Below, one piece after another: positions 45,817 through 53,324 of a DNA stretch of 64,000 bases. Origin of the DNA: Paenibacillus woosongensis (lineage in GTDB: Bacteria; Bacillota; Bacilli; Paenibacillales; Paenibacillaceae); NCBI RefSeq assembly GCF_009725165.1, contig NZ_WNZW01000012.1:62001-126000 (forward strand), given 5' to 3'. The position numbers and the translations under genes were made by a program. A model generated the notes under the pieces. The model made no database searches and was not told the origin of the DNA. It worked only from the letters and a program-made list of their open reading frames with translations. Numbering within the stretch: the stretch's first letter is position 1; each line of letters starts with the position of its first letter.

Positions 45817-46674
45817 CTAGTCATCCAGCTTCAGCAATCTGGATTGAATTTGCACAAATACGATTAAAATGACCAATGTCGCGATGCCAAGCACAGAGCC
45901 GTAGCCGAGATTGTAGTTCTGGAATGCGGTTCCGTATAAATATTGCACCAATGTGAGCGTAGCCGTTCCCGGACCGCCGTTCGTCATGACGAATATTTGG
46001 TCAAATATTTGAATCGTATTCACGAGGGTAAGTGTGATCACCATCGAGGTAATCGGCTTCAGCATCGGCAAGGTAATCCTCATGAATGCCTGTGTGCCCG
46101 TGGCCCCGTCAATTTTGGCCGCCTCGTACAAATCCGCGGAAATATCCTGCAGACCGGCAAGATATAGAATCATGTTGTAGCCGAGGTACGACCATACAGT
46201 AACAAGGGCAATTGAGAATAACGCCCACTTCTCACTCGTCAGCCATTCAATCGGCCCAAGGCCAACCAGCTTCAAATAGTAGTTGAGAATCCCGAAGTTG
46301 TTATCGTACAGCCAGTTCCAAATGATACCGACGACGGCCGGGATCAACACGTAGGGAATGATTGAAATCGTTCTTACAGCGTTGCGGAAGCGCAGCTTCT
46401 GGTTCAACAGCACGGCCATCAGGAGGCTGAACACAATCAGCGGCGGCAATGTCAATACGAGAAACAGCAGTGTATTTTTCAGAGAGACCCAAAATATCGG
46501 ATCATTGAACAGCTTCTTGAAGTTGGCTAATCCGGCAAACTCGGCGTCGCCGACGATATTCCATTTCATAAAGCCGATGAACAGCCCTGCTATACTCGGT
46601 CCAAAGCGAAAGACAAGGAATACGAGCAGATAAGGCAGCAAGAACAGCGCCGCGACTTTTCCTTGTGATTTCAT
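45817..46674 (-). CDS. Carbohydrate ABC transporter permease (MalF/CUT1-like)
   Basis: The 285-residue permease has about six helices, a start typical of the UgpA/MalF group (LLPYLLVFLVFRFGPSIAGLFIGF), and the EAA loop DLYEAAKIDGATGTQAFMRITLPMLKP. It pairs with the downstream permease to make the channel. About 200 bases separate it from the binding-protein gene. Confidence 0.9.
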   Translation of the reverse strand: MKSQGKVAALFLLPYLLVFLVFRFGPSIAGLFIGFMKWNIVGDAEFAGLANFKKLFNDPIFWVSLKNTLLFLVLTLPPLIVFSLLMAVLLNQKLRFRNAVRTISIIPYVLIPAVVGIIWNWLYDNNFGILNYYLKLVGLGPIEWLTSEKWALFSIALVTVWSYLGYNMILYLAGLQDISADLYEAAKIDGATGTQAFMRITLPMLKPITSMVITLTLVNTIQIFDQIFVMTNGGPGTATLTLVQYLYGTAFQNYNLGYGSVLGIATLVILIVFVQIQSRLLKLDD

Positions 46675-46733
46675 GAAGTCGTCAACCTTTCTACCACTAT
46701 GGTGATATTACTAGTCTTAATAGAGTGGTACAT

Positions 46734-46833
46734 GAAACCGATACGGCAAGGATCCCTGCGTGCGGTGCCTGGCATCTTACAATGGTGGTCAATCAACCAT
46801 GCGCAATTTTCTTCTGACCAGCCGTATCGGTTC
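46734..46833. repeat. Inverted repeat between binding-protein and permease genes
   Basis: GAAACCGATACGGC (46734-46747) and GCCGTATCGGTTC (46821-46833) can pair over 11-13 bases with a ~73-base loop. Such structures downstream of binding-protein genes often raise that gene's mRNA over the permeases, but there is no T run and the role is inferred. Confidence 0.5.
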
Positions 46834-46875
46834 ATTTTTGTGTCAATTTCAGTGGCTGCTCGCGAGCAACAGATG

Positions 46876-48204
46876 CTACTCTTGCAGCAGACTGTCCATA
46901 TCTTTCTTTAACTGCTTGGCGATATCATGTGGATCCTTGTTGTTCAGAATAGCGTCCTGAGCGGCTGTCAATATCGGGCTCGGAGCTGTACTGGAGAAGA
47001 TTTGCGCCGCCTTCGGATGCGATGGAAGCAGAACGCTGCTGTCTAAGCTGTTAATGAACGCTTCCCGGCCTTCCATGCTCTGAGCGGTTTGCATGCCGAC
47101 GTTGCTTGATGGAAGCTGCCCGGATTTCGCCCATTCGCCGGAGTTATTGTCCAGCCATTTAACGAATTCGATCGCTGCTTTGGCCTTATCGGAATCATTG
47201 TTTTTCTTCAGTGGGAAAGTAAGGATTTCTGCAGCTCCCCAAGCAGCCGGTTTATCAAACACTTTAGGATAAGGAGCGCTTGCCCATTGGATATTGGATT
47301 CCTCCAGCTTCGGCATTTGCCATGGTCCGTCCACGAACATCGCTACTTTGCCGCCCATGAAATCATCGACCGGGGATTTCTCGCCTTTAGGCACGACTTT
47401 GTATTTAAATACAAGGTCTTGCAGGAAGGCAATCGCCTTCGCCATCTTCTCTTCATCCAATTCAACCGCTTTCATATCTTCGGTAAACGGGTTATGGTCT
47501 TGCTGATTCAATAGAGCATAGATTTGATAGAATACATGGTGGTTCATAGAGAAACCAAGTCCGTATTGCACGATATTGTTCGCGTCGAAGCCTGCTTCGT
47601 CGGCACGCTTGCCTTTGTTGTCGACCGTCAGCTTCTGGGCTGTCGCGATCAGCTCTTCGCCGGTCATCGGGGGCTGCGTTATTCCCGCTTCATTATAAAG
47701 ATCCTTGTTATAGTAAAGTCCGTGCATATGAACGTCTAACGGAACCGCATATTGCTCGCCTTTATAGAAAGTTCCGCCCCAGGCAAAGGAAGAATAATTT
47801 CCCGTCTCCATGCCGACGTTGGCGATCGGCGCGTTGTCCAGGACGCCCATCTCAACGAACTGTCCCAGCTCAAATGGATGCATGACCAATACGTCCGGCG
47901 GATTCCCGCCTTTCATTTCCGTCAAAAACTTGGTGAACAGCGGAGTCCATTGCAGGGAAGTAAATTCAACATGAATGCCGCTTTGTTCCTGATTGAACTT
48001 GTTAACTAGTCCTTCCATCGTGTTGAGGTCAGGTCCTGTCCATCCGCCCCAGAAATCAATATTCACAACCTTACCGCTGCCGCCGTCATTTGCCGAGGCC
48101 GGTGAGTTCGTCGCTTGTGGTTTGGGGTCGGCCGCACAACCTGCCAACGGTAAAGCCAACAACATTACAGTAAGAAAACTTGCAAGCCATCTCTTTGTTC
48201 TCAT
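46876..48204 (-). CDS. Extracellular sugar-binding lipoprotein (family 1)
   Basis: The 442-residue lipoprotein has a signal peptide with lipobox LAGC, then a Ser/Asn/Gly-rich linker. The body follows the family 1 binding-protein pattern: VNIDFWGGWTGPDLNTMEGLVNKFNQEQ, GGNPPDVLVMHPFELGQF, VPLDVHMHGLYYNKDLYNEAG and FMGGKVAMFVDGPWQM. ATG 48204 is six bases after GAGGGGG; the ATG at 48210 adjoins that site. A cre-like element lies upstream. It should deliver an oligosaccharide or monosaccharide to the two permeases. Confidence 0.9.
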   Translation of the reverse strand: MRTKRWLASFLTVMLLALPLAGCAADPKPQATNSPASANDGGSGKVVNIDFWGGWTGPDLNTMEGLVNKFNQEQSGIHVEFTSLQWTPLFTKFLTEMKGGNPPDVLVMHPFELGQFVEMGVLDNAPIANVGMETGNYSSFAWGGTFYKGEQYAVPLDVHMHGLYYNKDLYNEAGITQPPMTGEELIATAQKLTVDNKGKRADEAGFDANNIVQYGLGFSMNHHVFYQIYALLNQQDHNPFTEDMKAVELDEEKMAKAIAFLQDLVFKYKVVPKGEKSPVDDFMGGKVAMFVDGPWQMPKLEESNIQWASAPYPKVFDKPAAWGAAEILTFPLKKNNDSDKAKAAIEFVKWLDNNSGEWAKSGQLPSSNVGMQTAQSMEGREAFINSLDSSVLLPSHPKAAQIFSSTAPSPILTAAQDAILNNKDPHDIAKQLKKDMDSLLQE

Positions 48205-48262
48205 GTACATCCCCCTCTAAGGATTCTCAAGATTAATGAAGATTTGCCTGTCAAACTATAAG

Positions 48263-48276
48263 TGTAAGCGCTTTCT
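48263..48276. promoter_or_regulatory. cre-like site upstream of the sugar-binding protein gene
   Basis: TGTAAGCGCTTTCT matches the CcpA catabolite-responsive element well. It lies about 60 bases before the coding region. It could also be the LacI-family regulator's own operator, since the two site types look alike. Confidence 0.65.
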
Positions 48277-48427
48277 TTAATGCGGTTCAGATTTAACGCT
48301 CACCCCCTTTCAGGTTGTGAATTATAGAGTAATGCCTTATATTTGGTGCTAACCAGGGAGAAGACGATTTGCCGCTCCTCCCGGTTAGACGTATAACCAA
48401 GCTGATGTACCGCCGGTTCTCACCGGG

Positions 48428-49441
48428 TTACTCTCCGCAGGATTTGCGGGTCACGATATGCGTATCGAACATTTTATGAACCTTCACATTCGTTTTGTAC
48501 AGCATCATATCCGTCAGCATTCTCAAGCTCTCTTTCGCCATCTCTTCTACCGGCAAATGAACTGTAGATAATGTAGGTATAGTATAATTGGTTACTTCGT
48601 CGTTATCATGGCCAATGATTTCCATGTCCTCCGGCACTTTGATGTCGATTTCATTCAGTGCCTTGAGTGCGCCTACAGCCATCTGATCGCTAATCGCAAA
48701 TACACCTGTCGGCATGAAGCCGGATTGCTCCTTCATTCTCATCACCGCTTCATACCCGCCCTGCTCTGAGAAGTCTTCATACATCAAATGCTCTTCATCG
48801 ATTTCCAATCCTAGCTTGGCCGCCTTATCCAAAAATCCTTCTCTGCGCAGCATGATTGCCTTGGAGGAAACGTCAGGGATAATCAGTCCCACCTTTTTGT
48901 GGTTCCGCTTATACAACCTCTCCGCAACCATCTCGCCGCTTCTGCGGCTATCGACATTTACGGATGAATATTTGCTGGATTCGCGTTGGTGCAGCACGAT
49001 CGGAACGTTCAAATCAGCCTGCTCAAGGAACTCGTCATCCTCCTCCGTGGAGTTCGCAATGATCGCCCCGTTAAACCGGGTTCCTGTTACTAAGCTTCTC
49101 ACCTCATTCAACTTGGTGCCAACGTATGGCTGGATCAATAGCTCGTACTCATCCTCCAGCTCGTTAAGGGCGTGCTGAAAGCCTTTCAGGTACCGGCCGA
49201 CAAGCGCTGTCCGCGTATCCAGCGTCCAGAACAGGGCGATGATCGGCAGCACCGTTTCCCCTCCGCTCCGCAATCGTCTCGCCGAAATATTCGGCTGATA
49301 GTTAAGCTCTCGGGCAGCTTCTAATATTTTCGCTTGCGTTGCGGCGGATATCCGGTACTTGTCCCCTTTGCCATTCAACACCATGGAGGCCGTGCCTTGC
49401 GATACTTTAGCAAGTTGGGCTATTTCCTTAATGCTTGCCAT
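48428..49441 (-). CDS. LacI-family transcriptional regulator
   Basis: The 337-residue protein has the LacI-type helix-turn-helix (ASIKEIAQLAKVSQGTASMVLNGK) followed by the hinge helix (ARELNYQPNISARRLRSGG) and a periplasmic-binding-protein-like ligand domain. It ends MFDTHIVTRKSCGE, a common end for the group. It probably represses the sugar transport and catabolic genes downstream until an inducer binds. Its own promoter region carries a cre-like spacer and three 13-base repeats. Confidence 0.9.
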   Translation of the reverse strand: MASIKEIAQLAKVSQGTASMVLNGKGDKYRISAATQAKILEAARELNYQPNISARRLRSGGETVLPIIALFWTLDTRTALVGRYLKGFQHALNELEDEYELLIQPYVGTKLNEVRSLVTGTRFNGAIIANSTEEDDEFLEQADLNVPIVLHQRESSKYSSVNVDSRRSGEMVAERLYKRNHKKVGLIIPDVSSKAIMLRREGFLDKAAKLGLEIDEEHLMYEDFSEQGGYEAVMRMKEQSGFMPTGVFAISDQMAVGALKALNEIDIKVPEDMEIIGHDNDEVTNYTIPTLSTVHLPVEEMAKESLRMLTDMMLYKTNVKVHKMFDTHIVTRKSCGE

Positions 49442-49551
49442 GCTTATAACACCTCATCATTTTCTTCATATTGGCAAAATATCCTAATCCATTGTATAGG
49501 TTCAAACGAGATTAAATCAATTAATTAACACACCATTCAGGATCATGCACT

Positions 49552-49590
49552 GCTAATACGTTTTGCTAAAACGTTTTGCTAATACGTTTT
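49552..49590. repeat. Three tandem 13-base operator-like repeats before the lacI-type gene
   Basis: GCTAATACGTTTT, GCTAAAACGTTTT and GCTAATACGTTTT follow each other without gaps. The middle copy contains the perfect palindrome AAAACGTTTT, with the central CG typical of LacI-family operators. They lie just downstream of the -10 of the regulator's promoter, so autoregulation is likely. Confidence 0.65.
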
Positions 49591-49591
49591 T

Positions 49592-49620
49592 ATTGTATTT
49601 TAAAAGCGCTTACACGTCAA
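49592..49620 (-). promoter_or_regulatory. Promoter of the lacI-type gene with cre in the spacer
   Basis: TTGACG (49620-49615) and TACAAT (49597-49592) on the minus strand are 17 bases apart. The spacer contains TGTAAGCGCTTTT, a cre-like site. A second, weaker candidate (TTGATT and TACAAT with an 18-base spacer) lies nearer the gene. Confidence 0.7.
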
Positions 49621-49821
49621 CAGGAATTTTTAAATTTTATTGAAATATTTTTTTGACACAACTTTCAGACTGCTATTTCTTTAATTGGTAGCATGGAGAT
49701 GGAATAATGAGGTACAATAACATCCGTAGGTTTACAAGCGTAAGCAGCGCCATATGAAACGGCCTGTCCGTTTTCATTTGATAGGATGCCTCTAGAGGAT
49801 ATTGGAAGGATGGATGAACTC

Positions 49822-50685
49822 ATGCATGTAGCAAACAAGTGGGAAGATTACGAGATCATTGACGCCGGGGGCGGAGAGAAACTGGAACGCTGGGGGGACA
49901 TCATTTTACGCCGCCCTGATCCGCAGATCATCTGGCCGATTCATCACGAATCACAACAGTGGAGAAATGTACATGGCCATTACCACCGCAGCTCCTCGGG
50001 CGGCGGGCAATGGGAGATGAAGAAGCAAATCCCGGAGCGGTGGACAATATCGTACGAGCAGCTTAAGTTTTACATTCGGCCTACGAACTTCAAGCATACG
50101 GGTCTATTCCCAGAGCAGGCGGCAAACTGGAGCTGGATGATGGACAAAATTCAGCGCGCCGGACGGCCAATTCAGGTGCTTAACCTGTTTGCCTACACGG
50201 GAGGCGCTACGGTTGCAGCTGCTTCCGCAGGCGCATCCGTTGTGCATGTTGACGCGGCTAAAGGCATGGTGCAGTGGGCTAAAGAGAACGCCGCCCTATC
50301 CGGTCTTAGTGAACGGCCAATCCGTTATATTACGGATGACGTATTCAAATTCGTCCAGCGTGAACAGCGGCGCGGAAATCGCTATGACGCCATCATCATG
50401 GACCCTCCTTCCTATGGACGGGGGCCTGGCGGCGAGATGTGGAAGCTAGAGACCAGCTTGTATCCGTTCGTGGAGTCGTGTTTGTCCATTCTGTCGGACA
50501 ACCCTCTCTTCTTCTTGATCAATTCCTATACGACAGGCATCTCGCCAACCGTGCTTCATAACATTCTGTCGATGACTGTCAAGAAGCGCTACGGGGGAAG
50601 TATTTCCGCCGGCGAAATCGGGCTGCCTATTACGAATTCGGGACTGAACCTTCCTTGCGGGATCCTTGGCCGCTGGGAGGATTAA
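49822..50685 (+). CDS. Class I SAM-dependent (rRNA-type) methyltransferase
   Basis: The ~287-residue protein has SAM-binding motif I in LNLFAYTGGATVAAASAGASVVHVDAAK and the catalytic-type motif IIMDPPSYGRGPGGEMWKLE, shared with RlmI/RlmK-like rRNA methyltransferases. It lacks the PUA domain of RlmI. The start is uncertain: ATG 49822 fits the family N-terminus (YEIIDAGGGEKLERWG), while ATG 49786 and 49810 are in frame. The next gene, a pseudouridine synthase, starts three bases after its stop, so both may modify ribosomal RNA. Confidence 0.82.
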   Translation: MHVANKWEDYEIIDAGGGEKLERWGDIILRRPDPQIIWPIHHESQQWRNVHGHYHRSSSGGGQWEMKKQIPERWTISYEQLKFYIRPTNFKHTGLFPEQAANWSWMMDKIQRAGRPIQVLNLFAYTGGATVAAASAGASVVHVDAAKGMVQWAKENAALSGLSERPIRYITDDVFKFVQREQRRGNRYDAIIMDPPSYGRGPGGEMWKLETSLYPFVESCLSILSDNPLFFLINSYTTGISPTVLHNILSMTVKKRYGGSISAGEIGLPITNSGLNLPCGILGRWED

Positions 50686-50688
50686 CCG

Positions 50689-51441
50689 ATGACTACAAAG
50701 AACAACAACGAGGGCCGGAATATGATGGAGTCGGACTTCGATATTTTATACGAAGATAACCATCTGCTGGGGATCGTCAAACCGGTTAACATCCCGACCC
50801 AAGGGGATGCCAGCGGCGATCCTGACCTGCTGTCCTTGCTGAAGGAGGATATCAAGGAACGTTATCAGAAGCCAGGCAATGTATATTTAGGGCTCGTCCA
50901 TCGCTTGGATCGGCCCGTCGGCGGCGCAATGATTTTTGCGAAGACGTCAAAGGCCGCCTCCCGGTTATCGGAGTCCGTCCGCAGCCGCAGCTTCGACAAG
51001 ACGTACCTTGCCATCGTGCACGGCACGCCTCTAAAGCAGCAAGGACGTCTAACGAATACACTGCTGAAAAATGAGCGTACGAATACCGTGTCGGTCGTCA
51101 CGAAGGGAACGTCTGGCGGCAAAGAGGCCATTCTTGATTATGAGGTCATTGGGACAGCTGCAGGCGACAATCTGACGCTGATTAGGGTTACCCTGCTCAC
51201 CGGACGCCCCCATCAGATTCGGGTACAGCTCAGCCATATCGGCTGCCCGCTGTACGGCGACCAGAAGTATGGCCAGGCCTTCAACAAGCCGGGCCAGCAG
51301 ATCGCTCTGTGGTCACTGTATGTCGGCTTCCCGCATCCGGTATCGAAGGAGCAGATTCATATTACCTCCCTGCCGCCGGATGAAGCTCCTTGGAGCCTGT
51401 GGAACAGGCAAACCTACGAGGAGCTGGCGCGGCTGCTCTGA
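50689..51441 (+). CDS. RluA-family RNA pseudouridine synthase
   Basis: The 250-residue protein has the RluA catalytic motif GLVHRLDRPVGGAMIFAKT with the nucleophilic Asp, and the C-terminal TGRPHQIRVQLSHIGCPLYGDQKYG. No S4 domain is present. It isomerises uridine to pseudouridine in rRNA or tRNA; the target site is unknown. GGGAGG lies eight bases before the ATG and overlaps the end of the methyltransferase gene. Confidence 0.9.
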   Translation: MTTKNNNEGRNMMESDFDILYEDNHLLGIVKPVNIPTQGDASGDPDLLSLLKEDIKERYQKPGNVYLGLVHRLDRPVGGAMIFAKTSKAASRLSESVRSRSFDKTYLAIVHGTPLKQQGRLTNTLLKNERTNTVSVVTKGTSGGKEAILDYEVIGTAAGDNLTLIRVTLLTGRPHQIRVQLSHIGCPLYGDQKYGQAFNKPGQQIALWSLYVGFPHPVSKEQIHITSLPPDEAPWSLWNRQTYEELARLL

Positions 51442-51581
51442 TTTTCATCATGAAATAAACTATCAAGTAGACGGAAGCATCAATGCGCACGTCTACTTGC
51501 ACCCCTTCACACGCTGATCCGATACGGCAATTCCTAAAAATCCTATTCACCATCGAAGCAAGTTCAAGAGTTTGCTTGTAG

Positions 51582-51617
51582 AAAGAAACCACATGGAGTT
51601 ATTACACTCGCATGTGG
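51582..51617 (-). terminator. Terminator after the small frameshifted gene
   Basis: On the minus strand CCACATG pairs with CATGTGG around a 15-base loop and is followed by TTTCTTTC. It lies just after the stop codon at 51633. Confidence 0.6.
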
Positions 51618-51632
51618 TTAATAAGATTAAAC

Positions 51633-52044
51633 CTATTCAAATGTTATTCCACCATTTGCATAATGCTCATCTAAAAAGATATCTATCTTCTTAATCTGAT
51701 AATAACACAGCAAGTTATCATCACTCTGTTCATGCAATACAATTTTCACTAACTTTTCCTTTACTCTACTAGTTGGTTGAAAAGTGCTGTATGAAACCTT
51801 CTTCAACTTCCAACCTTTAGTTACAATTAGATTGTGATTCTTCCAATCAAACCCATCTAGGTTGATTTCATCAAAATGTATAGCATCATCAGGAGACTTT
51901 AGAATTCGCACCAGCATGCCTCTCTCCCGATCTCCTTTAACTGATCCCAATTCTTTACTGTATTTTTTGTGATTTCAACACAAAAAGCGTACTTATGATT
52001 AAAAGACAACAAAAGCCCAACAACATCATCCATTTTAATCTCAT
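51633..52044 (-). pseudogene. Small membrane-anchored hypothetical protein split by a poly-A frameshift
   Basis: An ATG at 52044 with AAGGAG five bases upstream opens a frame for an N-terminal hydrophobic helix (MRLKWMMLLGFCCLLI and on). It runs into TAA after 29 codons, just past a run of six A residues (51963-51968 on the plus strand reads T6). Dropping one A joins it to the downstream frame that begins KYSKELGSVKGDRERG, runs through KSPDDAIHFDEINLDGFDW and ends at 51633, giving ~136 residues. The downstream part alone could start at ATG 51917 after GGGAG. The protein is AT-rich and matches no family I recognise. It follows a decayed frame at 52054-52257. Confidence 0.55.
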
Positions 52045-52053
52045 AATATCTCC

Positions 52054-52257
52054 TTAAAAAGTTGATCCCCAGATTTTCTTTCCTTGCCCATTTTTCTTAT
52101 AGTGTTCTACCTTTCTATATGAGTAATGGTATTTACCAACTTTAGAATATTTAATTACCCTTCTATTTACCCCTTTGGGTAGGTGAGATTTAAAATAATC
52201 TTGATTATTTGCAAGCTAATTCCTTATTTTTACCCAATAGTTATATATTGTATGCGC
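52054..52257 (-). pseudogene. Decayed C-terminal coding fragment upstream of the small membrane gene
   Basis: On the minus strand a 67-codon frame reads YNYWVKIRN, a TAG, then LANNQDYFKSHLPKGVN, continues through YHYSYRKVEHYKKNGQ and ends KKIWGSTF. It has no usable start codon and one internal stop that could be a mutated CAG. The basic, Tyr-rich composition looks like the end of a real protein. Its stop overlaps the ribosome binding site of the next gene, a coupling seen between toxin C-termini and immunity genes; that reading is speculative. Confidence 0.4.
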
Positions 52258-52303
52258 TTAGCACATCACGACGAATTTTATGATATTTTCGTAAAATTAG
52301 GGA

Positions 52304-52350
52304 TTCGAGTTAGAGAGTAGCTACCTTGCTAGCCCCCTCTAATTCGGATG
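52304..52350. repeat. Long imperfect hairpin in a gene-poor stretch
   Basis: CGAGTTAGAG and CTCTAATTCG can pair (one mismatch), with an inner GCTA/TAGC stem. No T run follows. The ~345 bases from 52258 to 52602 hold no supportable gene; a stop-free minus-strand frame at 52332-52580 lacks a start codon. Confidence 0.35.
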
Positions 52351-52602
52351 TGAACTCGCGTATATTCCCTCAGGTTACCACAACGTGACCATCTACCTCG
52401 GACTAGACTAACAACAGATGCTTGCCATCCCCTAAATAATTGGCTTGGTCGGGTCAAATAATAATCTTCAGTTGACCTAGAGATAGCGTCCCAATCTCCT
52501 CCTGCTAGAAAAGCTAATTCATAACTTAAGTATAAGAAGGAAGGCTGCTCGATCCGGCATAGGATTATCGTGCAATATTTTTACTAGCCCTATATAAAAC
52601 AA

Positions 52603-52640
52603 CAAAAACGTGTGACCCTTCGGATAGAGGATCACACGTC
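52603..52640 (-). terminator. Terminator of the MarR-family gene
   Basis: On the minus strand ACGTGTGA pairs with TCACACGT around a 15-base loop with extra pairs, then TTTTTG. Confidence 0.8.
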
Positions 52641-52653
52641 TCTAAGAAATTAC

Positions 52654-53067
52654 CTACTTCATTCCTGAAATTTTACCCATTAAATAAACAAGCAGCTGCT
52701 GATTATGCGTAGAAATGCGGCTGAGCACACCGTCCAAATAGGCGTGACGGATCGAAATTCCCCGGTCGGCCTCCGTCTTGCCTTTCTCCGTAATCGATAT
52801 CCAGACGATCCGCCGGTCTTCCTCGTCCCGGTCGCGGCGAATCAGCTCTGCCTTCTCCATCCGGTCCAGAAGCATCGTTACCGCGGCCGGGGTCGTTGCT
52901 AGAAACGGAATCAGATCCGACGGCTTCAACTGGCCATTCTGCTCTAATACTTCAAGCACCGACAATTGGGATGTGGTTAAGGTTGGCGCAAGCTCCTCTT
53001 CCAAATGATTCTGATAGTCTTTTACGATTTTGTTAAGTAACTTTCCGAATTCTTCCGTATGCATCAT
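52654..53067 (-). CDS. MarR-family transcriptional regulator
   Basis: The 137-residue protein has the winged helix of MarR regulators: LTTSQLSVLEVLEQNGQLKPSDLIPFLATTPAAVTMLLDRMEKAELIRR followed by the wing RDEEDRRIVWISITEKGK. Such dimers usually repress nearby genes until a small ligand binds. No divergent target lies beside it; ilvE is upstream on the same strand, with its own terminator between. The regulated genes are not evident. Confidence 0.88.
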   Translation of the reverse strand: MMHTEEFGKLLNKIVKDYQNHLEEELAPTLTTSQLSVLEVLEQNGQLKPSDLIPFLATTPAAVTMLLDRMEKAELIRRDRDEEDRRIVWISITEKGKTEADRGISIRHAYLDGVLSRISTHNQQLLVYLMGKISGMK

Positions 53068-53264
53068 ATCCCCCCTATCTCTGCCTGACTCAATGATTTA
53101 TGAATAATGATTCGTTGGTTTTGTCCTATGTAAAGATGATGAGTTCGACGATAGAAGCCATAACATACACTACAATAAACGTTTTCTTAACACCTTTAAT
53201 TAAATTCGCCGTCCTTCGCTCAAAATCCTCCTTATTCCAAAAAAATCCATCCGTTTGAGTTATT

Positions 53265-53296
53265 GCAAAAAACCAGCCGACTGCTCGGCTGGCTCA
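53265..53296 (-). terminator. Terminator of ilvE
   Basis: The minus-strand stem AGCCAGCCGA/TCGGCTGGTT around GCAG is followed by a run of T residues. Confidence 0.85.
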
Positions 53297-53324
53297 AAAC
53301 TTCTAACGGAATTACAGCTATGGA

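Noticed and set aside
49552..49590. CRISPR-like repeats
   Set aside because: The three 13-base copies have no spacers and sit at a promoter, so they are operator-like repeats.
51464..51499. Terminator after the pseudouridine synthase gene
   Set aside because: CAAGTAGAC/GTCTACTTG form a 9-bp inverted repeat, but the loop is 18 bases and no T run follows.
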